From: Candidatus Trichofilum aggregatum
Lineage (GTDB): Bacteria; Chloroflexota; Anaerolineae; Promineifilales; Promineifilaceae
Assembly: GCA_016716885.1 (NCBI GenBank)
Contig: JADJUV010000070.1
Location: 1-44,035, forward strand
DNA length: 44,035 nt
Direction: 5' to 3'
Under the pieces are notes generated by a model that worked only from the letters and a program-made list of their open reading frames with translations, did not search any database and had not been told where the DNA came from. Shown one piece after another: positions 8,848 to 16,200 of the stretch. How positions within the stretch are numbered: position 1 is the stretch's first letter; every line of letters starts with the position of its first letter. A program made the position numbers and the translations under genes.

Positions 8848-10374
8848 ATGGTATTACGGGATAGTCTGAAAAAAGAGGGGTTCCTTCATCAAGAAAGCAA
8901 GGGGCTGAGCTGGTTGGCGAAAGGAGAGGTTACGGCGGTATTGGCCTTCTTTTTGCCGATGGTGGTGTACCTGCTGACGCTGGCACCCACGATTTATAAC
9001 CTGGATAGTGCGGAACTAACGACCGCGGCCGCGACCGGGGGCATCATTCGGGCCACCGGTTATCCCCTCTACCTCATCCTGGGTGGCTTGTGGAGCCAAC
9101 TGCCTATTGGTGATGTGGGCTACCGCATGAACCTGATGTCGGCGGTGAGTGGGGCCGTTACCCTGCTGCTGACTGAGCGTATCCTGTACCGGCTCAAGGT
9201 GACCGGTTGGGCACGGCTGGCGGCCGTTGGCCTGTTGGGCACGGCTCCCTACTTCTGGACTCTCTCTCTGATTGCTGAGGTTTACACCTTACACACCGCG
9301 CTCATGGCCGGGGTGATTCTGGCTTTGCTGGCCTGGCGGGAACAGCCCACACCCTGGCGGCTGGCCCTGGCGGTGGGGCTGACAGCTATCAGCCTGGGCA
9401 ACCACATGGCGACGGTGTTATTGGCTCCCGGTTGTGTGCTGTTTGTGCTGATAGTGGCGAAGGGGGATGTATTGCGGCCGCGGACTTTCATCCCTGCCCT
9501 CATCGCCTTACTCCTGGGCCTCAGCCTCTACCTTTACCTGCCCTGGCGCTATGGGGCCAACCCCATCTTCAACTATGCCGGAACCTACAATGCCGCCGGG
9601 GTTTTTGAACCAGTCAATCTACAAACCTGGGACGGTTTATGGTGGCTTATCTCCGGCAAAGCGTTTGCCGGGCAGATGGGTGGTTACACCCTGGCCGCCT
9701 TCGGCCATGAGTTGCAGCACTTCGGCGAACAACTATGGCAAGCCTTCTTTGGTTTGGGCATCGGCCCGGCCATACTGGGTCTGTTCGTCTTGTGGCGGCG
9801 TGACAAAACAGTCACCCTATTCCTGCTCCTCATCTTCGTCACCAACGTCCTCTTTTATGCCAACTACCGTGTCGTGGACAAAGATACGATGTTCCTGCCC
9901 ACCTATGTCATCTGGGCCATCTGGCTAGGGGTGGGTTACCAGCAATTCCTGGATTGGTTCACCCAGTCAACCAACGAAGCCGTTATGGCCAACCGCCTGG
10001 CCTGGTTGTGGCGGGGGCTGATGCTCGGCATTGTGGGGTTGGCCCTGGTGTGGAACTGGGGGCAGGTGGATCAATCACATGACTGGAGCACCCGGAAACG
10101 GAGTGAAACCATTCTGGCTCTGGCTGAACCGAACGCCATCATTCTGGGCTGGTGGGATACCGTGCCGGGTATTCAGTACCTGCAACTGGTTGAAGATCAA
10201 CGCCCCGATGTACTGGCTATCAATCGTTTTCTCATCAGTGGGGATGATATGTCCCAACTGATAGAACAAAATGTCGCCCACCGTCCTATCTACATCAACA
10301 ATCCGCCGGCGGAGTTTTTGCAAACGATGCGTGTAGAACCTGTGGGAACGGTGTACCGACTCTATCCAAAATAA
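8848..10374 (+). CDS. DUF2723-family polytopic membrane protein, GT-C glycosyltransferase-like
   Basis: A 508-residue protein with roughly ten hydrophobic segments. The first luminal loop LAPTIYNLDSAELTTAAATGG followed by ATGYPLYLILGG is the hallmark of the DUF2723/TMEM260 family, related to GT-C protein O-mannosyltransferases; its Asp-Ser-Ala-Glu motif is the likely catalytic or substrate site. A soluble C-terminal segment contains ILGWWDTVPGIQYLQ and RPDVLAINR, also typical. It probably uses a lipid-linked sugar donor at the outer face of the membrane. Two downstream plus-strand genes, a secreted protein and a PIG-V-like mannosyltransferase, suggest an envelope glycosylation neighbourhood. 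Start ATG 8848 follows a GGTGG-like ribosome site. Confidence 0.82.
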   Translation: MVLRDSLKKEGFLHQESKGLSWLAKGEVTAVLAFFLPMVVYLLTLAPTIYNLDSAELTTAAATGGIIRATGYPLYLILGGLWSQLPIGDVGYRMNLMSAVSGAVTLLLTERILYRLKVTGWARLAAVGLLGTAPYFWTLSLIAEVYTLHTALMAGVILALLAWREQPTPWRLALAVGLTAISLGNHMATVLLAPGCVLFVLIVAKGDVLRPRTFIPALIALLLGLSLYLYLPWRYGANPIFNYAGTYNAAGVFEPVNLQTWDGLWWLISGKAFAGQMGGYTLAAFGHELQHFGEQLWQAFFGLGIGPAILGLFVLWRRDKTVTLFLLLIFVTNVLFYANYRVVDKDTMFLPTYVIWAIWLGVGYQQFLDWFTQSTNEAVMANRLAWLWRGLMLGIVGLALVWNWGQVDQSHDWSTRKRSETILALAEPNAIILGWWDTVPGIQYLQLVEDQRPDVLAINRFLISGDDMSQLIEQNVAHRPIYINNPPAEFLQTMRVEPVGTVYRLYPK

Positions 10375-10433
10375 GGGGTTGCCTGTTGTTGGCCAGGGAT
10401 ATGCCGGGCTAGGGATGAAGTTGCGCGGGGTTT

Positions 10434-10497
10434 GTGGTAACCGCTTAAGCGGATGAAACGGCACAAGTCGTTACTACCAACCTCAACAACTTGTGCC
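10434..10497. repeat. Intergenic palindromic element, copy 1
   Basis: TGGTAACCGCTTAAGCGG is followed by TCGTTACTACCA, resembling the hairpin at 11061-11112. A second dyad, GGCACAAGT (10460-10468) with ACTTGTGCC (10489-10497), overlaps it. It lies between the DUF2723 gene and the secreted protein gene. Confidence 0.45.
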
Positions 10498-10556
10498 CAC
10501 GTTCGGAATAATCGCTTCATCAACAACAAGGGGCCTCAAACCTGAAGGAGAAACAG

Positions 10557-11027
10557 ATGAAAAGATTTCGTTCTGAATTACTTGTACGTGCCTTAATTGC
10601 CCTGCTCATTTTGTTGGCCGGGGTAGCCATGTCGCCGTTTGTGGATTTACCGAAGTTGCGCCTGGGCTGGCAACAGTTCGCCGGGGTGTATGAGGGGCAA
10701 CTGGTGGTGAATTATGATGACGGCAAGCCGGGTAGTTATTTCCATTTTGCCGGAAGCAATTTACCGGCCAATCAGGAAGCGATTATCTATGTGAATGGGG
10801 ATGAAGTAGGCCGTCAAATGACTGATGGCCTGGGACAACTGAATTTTAATTTGGGGACAAACCAGGCTCCAGTTGGCTCGTACACGGTCACGGCTGTGGT
10901 CAACAGCAATGCCTCTGGCACGGATAGCTTTACGTTGGCGGCGAATGCACCGTTGCGCGAGTTAGAAGGGCCAGGGCCAATCTTTACGGTTGTGGAGTTG
11001 ATCTACTTGCCCATCATGGTCAAATAA
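10557..11027 (+). CDS. Secreted protein with C-terminal YLP motif
   Basis: A 156-residue protein starting behind a strong AAGGAG site. Residues 8-26 (LLVRALIALLILLAGVAMS) form a signal peptide or anchor. The middle looks like a small Ig-like or bacterial beta-sandwich domain (FHFAGSNLPANQEAIIYVNG and GSYTVTAVVNS). It ends IYLPIMVK. Many exported Chloroflexota proteins end in a similar short hydrophobic motif with YLP and a basic last residue, and I read it as a possible sorting or anchoring tail. No enzymatic function is visible. It sits between two glycosyltransferase-like genes and could be a surface substrate, but that is speculation. Confidence 0.72.
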   Translation: MKRFRSELLVRALIALLILLAGVAMSPFVDLPKLRLGWQQFAGVYEGQLVVNYDDGKPGSYFHFAGSNLPANQEAIIYVNGDEVGRQMTDGLGQLNFNLGTNQAPVGSYTVTAVVNSNASGTDSFTLAANAPLRELEGPGPIFTVVELIYLPIMVK

Positions 11028-11060
11028 ATAATTGGGCAATGAGGCATCGTTACCTCTGCC

Positions 11061-11112
11061 GTTGGTAGTGACCGCTTTAGCGGGCTAGCCGACTAAAGTC
11101 GTCACTACCAAC
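11061..11112. repeat. Intergenic palindromic element, copy 2 (perfect 12-bp stem)
   Basis: GTTGGTAGTGAC (11061-11072) and GTCACTACCAAC (11101-11112) are exact reverse complements; the 28-base interior contains further pairing words CGCTTTAGCGG and CGACTAAAGTCG. It lies between the secreted protein stop and the next start, so it may serve as a terminator, but it belongs to a dispersed repeat type also seen at 10434. Confidence 0.65.
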
Positions 11113-11127
11113 TTCTTACCTTTTTAT

Positions 11128-12384
11128 ATGATGCGGGAGGCGCGGCCGCAAACCCACGCCTCTCCCATCCCCCCGGTAGCCTTTATGGTGACATCTACAA
11201 AATTCCCCCCGCAAGAAAAGACGAGTTGGTTGGCCTCGTTCGCGGCCGCGCGTTGGTTTTGGTTGCCGCTCCTGGTGTTTACCCTCACCCGGGTCGGTGT
11301 CATTTTCGTGGCCTACTTCGCCCTGCCCCTCATCACCGACGCTGGCGATACCATCTATCACCTGCGCGGCACGGAAAATTTTTTTGTGGATGCCTTTGGG
11401 AGCCGTTGGGATACTGGCTTTTTTGTGAGCATTGCCGAAGAAGGGTACATCGCCTCAGGAGTGCAGTTTCCTAACGTGCCCTTTTTCCCCTTGTTGCCGC
11501 TGATGATGCGCCTGTTGACACCTCTGGTGGGGGACGCCGTGGTGGCGGGACTGCTCATCACCAATCTGGCTTTGTTAGGGGCGACGATTCTGTTTTATCT
11601 GTTGGTCGAACGTGAATGGGGCGAAGGGGTGGCGAACCGGGCGGTCTGGTATTTCCTCATCTTTCCGACGGCCTTTTTTGGCACGGCCTTGTACAGTGAA
11701 TCACTGTTTTTGTTTTGTGCCATTGGGGCGCTCTACCTGGCCCGGCGGGGGTATTGGGAAAGTGCGGCGCTGTTGGGCTTCGCGGCCGCGCTCACTCGTC
11801 TCATGGGTGTTACCGTGGCCGCCTTGCTGGTGCTGGAATGGTGGCAACAATGGCGACAATCGGGCCAGCGGCCATCCTGGTTAGGGTTGGTGGCGGGGGC
11901 TGCCCCCGTCGCCGGAACCCTCAGCTACATGTTCTACCTGCAACGCGCCTTTGGCGATCCCCTCATCTTTGCCCACGCCTCGGCCGAAGCCTGGGGCCGC
12001 ACCCCGCAGTCGCCGCTGGATGCCATCAGTTGGCTCTTTACCCGCCCGGCGCAAGGCTGGTCAGCCGCTTTTTTCTCCGGGCAGTTGCCCCTCAATGATT
12101 GGCTCGATTTCGGTTTTGTCCTGTTATTCCTGGTATTTGCCTTGATCCTGCTCTACCGGCGGCGTTGGGGCGAAGGGTTGTTTGTGCTGGCGGGTGTGAT
12201 CATTCCGTTTAGCTCCGGTCTGCTGATGAGCCAGCGGCGTTATATGTGGGTGTTGTTTCCCGTTTTCATTCTGTTGGCCCGTTGGGGCGAAAACCCCTGG
12301 GTAGACCGTCTCATCACCACCTTCTCGCTGATGGGGCTGGCCTTGTTTACGGCCTTGTTTGTCAACGGCTATTGGGTAGGCTGA
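11128..12384 (+). CDS. PIG-V-like mannosyltransferase family membrane protein
   Basis: About 418 residues with ten or so membrane segments. The region RWDTGFFVSIAEEGY followed by FFPLLPLMMRLL, and later YSESLFLFCAIGALYLARR, match the mannosyltransferase PIG-V family (PF04188). In eukaryotes PIG-V adds mannose to the GPI anchor; bacterial members are uncharacterised GT-C enzymes that likely use polyprenyl-phosphate sugars. The start is uncertain: ATG 11128 opens the frame but has no clear ribosome site, and Met 11185 (MVTSTKFPPQEK) is an alternative that would remove a charged N-terminal stretch containing a GCGGCCGC site. Three copies of that palindrome fall in this frame. Confidence 0.75.
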   Translation: MMREARPQTHASPIPPVAFMVTSTKFPPQEKTSWLASFAAARWFWLPLLVFTLTRVGVIFVAYFALPLITDAGDTIYHLRGTENFFVDAFGSRWDTGFFVSIAEEGYIASGVQFPNVPFFPLLPLMMRLLTPLVGDAVVAGLLITNLALLGATILFYLLVEREWGEGVANRAVWYFLIFPTAFFGTALYSESLFLFCAIGALYLARRGYWESAALLGFAAALTRLMGVTVAALLVLEWWQQWRQSGQRPSWLGLVAGAAPVAGTLSYMFYLQRAFGDPLIFAHASAEAWGRTPQSPLDAISWLFTRPAQGWSAAFFSGQLPLNDWLDFGFVLLFLVFALILLYRRRWGEGLFVLAGVIIPFSSGLLMSQRRYMWVLFPVFILLARWGENPWVDRLITTFSLMGLALFTALFVNGYWVG

Positions 12385-12419
12385 GCGCAATTATGAGGGA
12401 TAAATGATGAAGATAGTTA

Positions 12420-13124
12420 TTATCTTGGATGTGGTGTTGAAGTTTTTATAGGCGACTGCGTAGATATAGGTGGCGGCGATGGTCGTTCAGTTGATGATGG
12501 TATTATGGCCGTGATAATTATTACCTGCTCTGGTGGTTCAGTCGGTGCAACAACTCCGGTTTCAGTCGTTAGTAAAAAGAACCAGCTATAGCTTTGAATA
12601 TCCCCGGAAGTCTGTCGGAATTGAAATTCCGCTTCATGCAAACCTACATCCAACGGCGCTCGCCAACAAATTATAGGTGGTTCTACGAAGCTGAATTTTT
12701 TCTGACCATCATCGGATTCATCAGAGAATCCTATAAAGACGACAGAATGTACTTCAAGTTGTTGATCATCTACAAACATGCTATTCCTTTCCAGCAAGGA
12801 ATCTTTATCGGTGAAACTCTCCCCTTGTCGGGCCAGCCTGCCATCCGCTAACATAACACACACATTGGCGTTATAGACCCCTAATGAATCGGTAAATCCT
12901 ATCGCATTCTCCACCTCAGCCTGATAAACATTCAGAGGAATGCTTGCGGATTCAGCGGGACTGACACGCATAATAATTTCTGGTCTGGGTTCAGATGCTG
13001 GTATCGTTACCTCTCTCCAGTTGACATCATTGGATGATTTACAACCTATCGCCGATATTAACCAAACCGTTAGTAATATGAAGCGCATCGTCGTCGTAAC
13101 TGTTTGGTGCTGGTTTGTCGTCAT
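12420..13124 (-). CDS. Predicted lipoprotein, unknown function
   Basis: A 234-residue protein starting behind an AAGGAG site at 13124. The N-terminus carries a hydrophobic stretch ending in a lipobox (LISAIGC, Cys about residue 28), so it is likely lipidated and surface-exposed. The body has no recognised domain; the last 40 residues are Pro/Ser/Thr rich, as in cell-surface linkers. Base composition looks more AT-rich than its neighbours, which could point to a recently acquired gene. Its upstream leader shares a repeat with the small gene at 13509. Confidence 0.72.
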   Translation of the reverse strand: MTTNQHQTVTTTMRFILLTVWLISAIGCKSSNDVNWREVTIPASEPRPEIIMRVSPAESASIPLNVYQAEVENAIGFTDSLGVYNANVCVMLADGRLARQGESFTDKDSLLERNSMFVDDQQLEVHSVVFIGFSDESDDGQKKFSFVEPPIICWRAPLDVGLHEAEFQFRQTSGDIQSYSWFFLLTTETGVVAPTEPPEQVIIITAIIPSSTERPSPPPISTQSPIKTSTPHPR

Positions 13125-13157
13125 GGGTACTCCTTCTGTACCACCCTCTCTATTATA

Positions 13158-13196
13158 AATGGTGTCCTCACGCGGCCAGCGGCCGCGATCCCCATT
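13158..13196 (-). repeat. Shared leader element, copy 1
   Basis: AATGGTGTCCTCA followed by a GCGGCCGC-containing segment and CCCCATT. The same arrangement occurs at 13734-13765. Both copies lie about 25-35 bases upstream of minus-strand start codons (13124 and 13709). Copy 1 has an extra eight or so bases around the palindrome. Confidence 0.6.
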
Positions 13197-13283
13197 GTCC
13201 AGACCGCCAGCCGTAAAACGGACCGGGCTATGGCACGAAGGCCGTTGACCTGGCGTTTTAGCCCGTAGGGCTTGCTATGCTTA

Positions 13284-13306
13284 GCCCGGCGGTTCGACCG
13301 CCGGGC
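13284..13306. repeat. Perfect GC hairpin
   Basis: GCCCGGCGGT (13284-13293), loop TCG, then ACCGCCGGGC (13297-13306). It sits in a REP-like context of TTAGCCC words. The core looks superficially like a tRNA T-arm, but no other tRNA parts are present. Confidence 0.6.
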
Positions 13307-13508
13307 GGACTTACAATTTGCAAATCTCACCTGTGCACGAGTCTCTAGTAAAGAGGTGAAACATCATACTCAACGTAAGCACTATGGCACAACAAATAGA
13401 TCTTCTGCATATTGAGAGGCTCTGCTACGAACAAGGTTAATTTCCGGCTTTGAAATCATCAAGCCCGATTTGGGCGGAAGTCCTTTGTGTTCATCCTGCG
13501 TTCCTAAT

Positions 13509-13709
13509 CTAATCCCCCATTTTCCAAGATATAGGCATCTGTATATAAAAGACCGTTTCGAAGATAATATGCAAATTATGCCCTGGATTGATCGGCTGAT
13601 AAGCTCGTAACGTTAATACCGAATGACTGGCTTGGTAATGCCAAAGCCTATATTCATACCCCTGTAAACTGACAATCTTTTTGAGTTGTTCTTGTGATAC
13701 AGTGCTCAT
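13509..13709 (-). CDS. Small conserved-looking protein, 66 residues
   Basis: Starts MSTVSQEQLKK at 13709 behind an AGGTGGAG ribosome site. The body (YEYRLWHYQASHSVLTLRAY, then a hydrophobic HIIFETVFYIQMP) resembles a family of short bacterial proteins with a central 'SHSxLxLR' segment, of unknown function. I cannot name the family with certainty. An upstream extension of the open frame to 13784 runs through the repeated leader element and is unlikely to be translated. The gene is monocistronic. Confidence 0.55.
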   Translation of the reverse strand: MSTVSQEQLKKIVSLQGYEYRLWHYQASHSVLTLRAYQPINPGHNLHIIFETVFYIQMPISWKMGD

Positions 13710-13733
13710 AATGAATTCTCCACCTGAGTTGTG

Positions 13734-13765
13734 AATGGTGTCCTCAAGCGGCCGCGACCCCCATT
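13734..13765 (-). repeat. Shared leader element, copy 2
   Basis: AATGGTGTCCTCA, then a GCGGCCGC site and CCCCCATT, matching the element at 13158-13196. It is followed at about 13800-13835 by a simple CACCATTCACCATTTACC word repeat. Confidence 0.6.
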
Positions 13766-13958
13766 TTCCTTTTCCTGATAACATTCAACAACGCGGCCGC
13801 GTCATTTACCCTTCACCATTCACCATTTACCATTCTTTACGTTTTCCCCATTCCCAAATCCCCGCAAAACCGTTAATATGCTAACCGATTCGGACGGATT
13901 TCGGACGCCGGAACCGTATGATAGGGGCCATCACGCTATGAAAGCAAAGGACCCTCGT

Positions 13959-14417
13959 ATGGATTTTCGGCAGATCGTGCTGGTTCAAGAAAGCTGGAGC
14001 AAATTAACGGATCGGCTAGATACGTTGGGAACGCTGTTCTATTGGCGCTTGTTTGAATTGGATGGCTCGTTGCGGCCGCTGTTCAAACAAGATATTCACC
14101 GGCAACAGCAAAAATTCACCCACAGTATCAACTACATCGTCGCCAATCTCGGACAACCGCAACAGTTCTTTTACTCCACCAAATTGCTGGGCCAACACCA
14201 CGCCCGCATAGGCGTGCACTCAGAGCATTATCATACCGTGGCCCAGGCCTTCCTGTGGGCGCTCCAGGAATTGTTGGGTAAACAGTTTACCCCGGAGCAC
14301 CATCAAGCCTGGGAAACCGCCTATTATCTCATTGCCGGTCTGATGAAAGAGGCCGCCGAGAACGCCACACCAGACGAATCACCCATCATCGTGCGCCAAG
14401 CCGTTTTATACCCTTAA
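13959..14417 (+). CDS. Single-domain globin of the flavohemoglobin type
   Basis: A haem-binding globin of about 152 residues. The family pattern is clear: an A-helix VLVQESWSKL, B/C region TLFYWRLFELDGSLRPLF, and the F-helix LLGQHHARIGVHSEHY, where the His in HARIGV is the likely proximal haem ligand. No flavin or NAD domain follows, so it is a stand-alone globin, possibly for oxygen or NO binding. I chose Met 13959 (MDFRQIVLVQ) because AAAGGA lies eight bases upstream; Met 13938 and the open frame to 13878 are alternatives. It ends 13 bases before the next gene, suggesting co-transcription with the zinc ribbon/NHL membrane protein. Confidence 0.82.
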   Translation: MDFRQIVLVQESWSKLTDRLDTLGTLFYWRLFELDGSLRPLFKQDIHRQQQKFTHSINYIVANLGQPQQFFYSTKLLGQHHARIGVHSEHYHTVAQAFLWALQELLGKQFTPEHHQAWETAYYLIAGLMKEAAENATPDESPIIVRQAVLYP

Positions 14418-14430
14418 AGAGAGAGACAAC

Positions 14431-15921
14431 ATGACCCAAACATTTGAATGCCCCAATTGCCATGCTTCACTTGATTTTGAACCGCAAACACGTGCGGTCA
14501 CGGTGCGCTGCGAATTCTGTAAAAGCACGGTCATCGTACCGGAAACGTTGCGCGTGGGTGGAACGGGTAATTACGCCAGTGATGTACCCAACACCCCCAC
14601 CTTAGACCCCACAACTCAGGCGGCACGGCTGGCTGAAGTGGTGCAGATGGTGCGTAGCGGCCGCAAAATCGAAGCCATCAAATTGTTCCGTGAAACCTTC
14701 CACGTGGGCCTCAAAGAAGCCAAAGACATTGTCGATCAAATGGAACGGAATGAAGCCGTGCGCGTGGGCATGACCAGCGTACAGACCTTCGGCTCTAGCA
14801 GTATGTCGGCCGGTGGCTACAACCCGGTACTCACCGATGCGCTGGGTCAGCCGGTCAGTACGGGTTCTTCTTATGGCCGCACCATCGGCTGTTTCATCGT
14901 TGCCATTTTCCTTTTTATCGCCCTGGTGACCATCATACCCCTGGTTTTAGGGGGCGGGTTTGCCATCTGGGGGGTGCAAGAAGCCGGGGATATTATCAGT
15001 ACGGTGGAATCGAGTTTTGAGGTTTCAGGCTTCTCCACCACCACCAGCAGTGAAAGTTCATCCACCACCACCAGCACCAATCCGGCCAACCCCACAGTCC
15101 CACCGGCCTCCCCCACGCCCGGTTTTGCCGCAATCGCACTACAAATTGGTGGTCAGGAAGGCACGGGGCCAGGTTTCTTTGATGACACGCGCCAGATTGG
15201 CGTGGATGCTGAAGGGAATATGTATGCGGGTGATTATCAGGATGGGCGCATTCAGGTTTTCAACGCCAGTGGCGAGTTCGTCACCACCTGGAATGCGGGC
15301 GATGTTTACATGATTTCGATGGCCGTAGACCGGGCTGGGGTGGTTTACATTCCTGACACGGCGGGTCAGTTGCTCCGTTTTGAGGGGCTGACGGGAGAGG
15401 CATTGCCCCCCTTCACCTATGGCGGGCGGACGATATTCCGGGGTGTCGCGGCCGCGGTAGATGGGTCTATCATCGCCGTCGCCCAGGACCGCATTGTGCG
15501 CTTCGATGCTGAGGGAACCATCACCCTGGACATCGCCGACCCGTTCAACAACCCCGCCCTGGAAGAAGCCTTTCTCAAAATCGAATCAGTAGCCGTAGAT
15601 GGCAGTGGTAATCTTTATTTCCCTGGCAACAACGAGATTGCCCGCTTCGACAACCAGGGGAACTTCCTCAACCGCTTCGGTAGCATGGGCGACGCCCCGG
15701 ACCAGTTCCAGGGAAGTATCAACGCCATTGCTGTGGACGGCCGCGGCCGCATCTTCGTACAAAGCTTCAAAGGCGTGTCCGTTTTCGAGAGCAATGGCCG
15801 CTTCATCGATCTCATTGACACCCCTGGTGTGGCCTTCGATATGGTGTTCAACGACACCAACCAACTCATCTACATGGATCGCAACGGCAACCAAATCGTC
15901 GTTTACAGCTTAAACCAATAA
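14431..15921 (+). CDS. Zinc ribbon - L7/L12-like - transmembrane - NHL beta-propeller protein
   Basis: A 496-residue multidomain protein. Residues 6-35 form a zinc ribbon (CPNC and CEFC). Residues 70-105 (KIEAIKLFRETFHVGLKEAK) match the ribosomal L7/L12 C-terminal fold. A single membrane helix follows (IGCFIVAIFLFIALVTIIPL), then a Ser/Thr/Pro linker, then NHL-type propeller repeats with the pattern 'IxVDxxGNxYxxD' (IGVDAEGNMYAGDY, VAVDGSGNLYFPG, IAVDGRGRIFVQ). The ribbon and L12-like part should face the cytoplasm and the propeller the outside. The role is unknown; such propellers usually bind ligands or proteins. It lies directly after the globin gene and may share its transcript. Confidence 0.78.
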   Translation: MTQTFECPNCHASLDFEPQTRAVTVRCEFCKSTVIVPETLRVGGTGNYASDVPNTPTLDPTTQAARLAEVVQMVRSGRKIEAIKLFRETFHVGLKEAKDIVDQMERNEAVRVGMTSVQTFGSSSMSAGGYNPVLTDALGQPVSTGSSYGRTIGCFIVAIFLFIALVTIIPLVLGGGFAIWGVQEAGDIISTVESSFEVSGFSTTTSSESSSTTTSTNPANPTVPPASPTPGFAAIALQIGGQEGTGPGFFDDTRQIGVDAEGNMYAGDYQDGRIQVFNASGEFVTTWNAGDVYMISMAVDRAGVVYIPDTAGQLLRFEGLTGEALPPFTYGGRTIFRGVAAAVDGSIIAVAQDRIVRFDAEGTITLDIADPFNNPALEEAFLKIESVAVDGSGNLYFPGNNEIARFDNQGNFLNRFGSMGDAPDQFQGSINAIAVDGRGRIFVQSFKGVSVFESNGRFIDLIDTPGVAFDMVFNDTNQLIYMDRNGNQIVVYSLNQ

Positions 15922-15940
15922 GCCGTCCCCTCATCCCCAG

Positions 15941-15996
15941 CCCTTCTCCCCCGTAGGGAGAAGGGAGTCTGTCCCCTCGCCCCAGCGGGGAGAGGG
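15941..15996. terminator. Two adjacent hairpins after the NHL gene
   Basis: CCCTTCTCCC (15941-15950) pairs with GGGAGAAGGG (15956-15965); CCCTCGCCCC (15974-15983) pairs with GGGGAGAGGG (15987-15996), with one mismatch. The position after a stop codon supports termination, but there is no T tract and the words resemble common intergenic repeats. Confidence 0.45.
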
Positions 15997-16003
15997 TTCG
16001 CAC

Positions 16004-16175
16004 CTTACGAGTTAACTTCTTGACCAGTTAGCAAGAAAACAGTTACACAGAGAACACAGAGGTGAAGACACAGAGATTCACAGAGAAAATCCAGGCTTTT
16101 CTTAAAACTCTGTGTATCTCTGTGTCTTCTCTGCGTCCTCTGTGTTCCACTCTTGTTTCTGGCTTGTCCAGGTTA
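16004..16175 (+). repeat. CACAGAG-type dispersed repeat, copy A
   Basis: About 170 bases, self-complementary in the middle (ACACAGAGAACACAGAGG paired with TCTGTGTCTTCTCTGCGTCC across AAAATCCAGGCTTTTC). A nearly identical copy lies in inverted orientation at 20347-20508. It ends in GGCTTGTCCAGGTTA, the reverse complement of the spacer motif found at 20347. There is no coding capacity, so it could be a MITE-like element or an RNA structure. Confidence 0.75.
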
Positions 16176-16200
16176 GGTGAGGGGCTGTATATATTTCACC

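Larger units (their letters stand above)
13125..13508. other. Intergenic region with leader repeat and GC hairpin
   Basis: From 13125 the lipoprotein gene leader runs leftward; it holds a shared repeat (13158-13196) and a perfect 10-bp GC hairpin (13284-13306). From about 13330 to 13508 I see nothing gene-like apart from an 18-codon open frame at about 13384. Confidence 0.5.

Noticed and set aside
13284..13306. tRNA T-arm
   Set aside because: Loop is only three bases and no acceptor, D or anticodon arms can be placed around it.
13121..13330. 69-codon minus-strand frame upstream of the lipoprotein
   Set aside because: Arg-rich translation of repeats and a hairpin; it reads the shared leader element in a different frame from its second copy.
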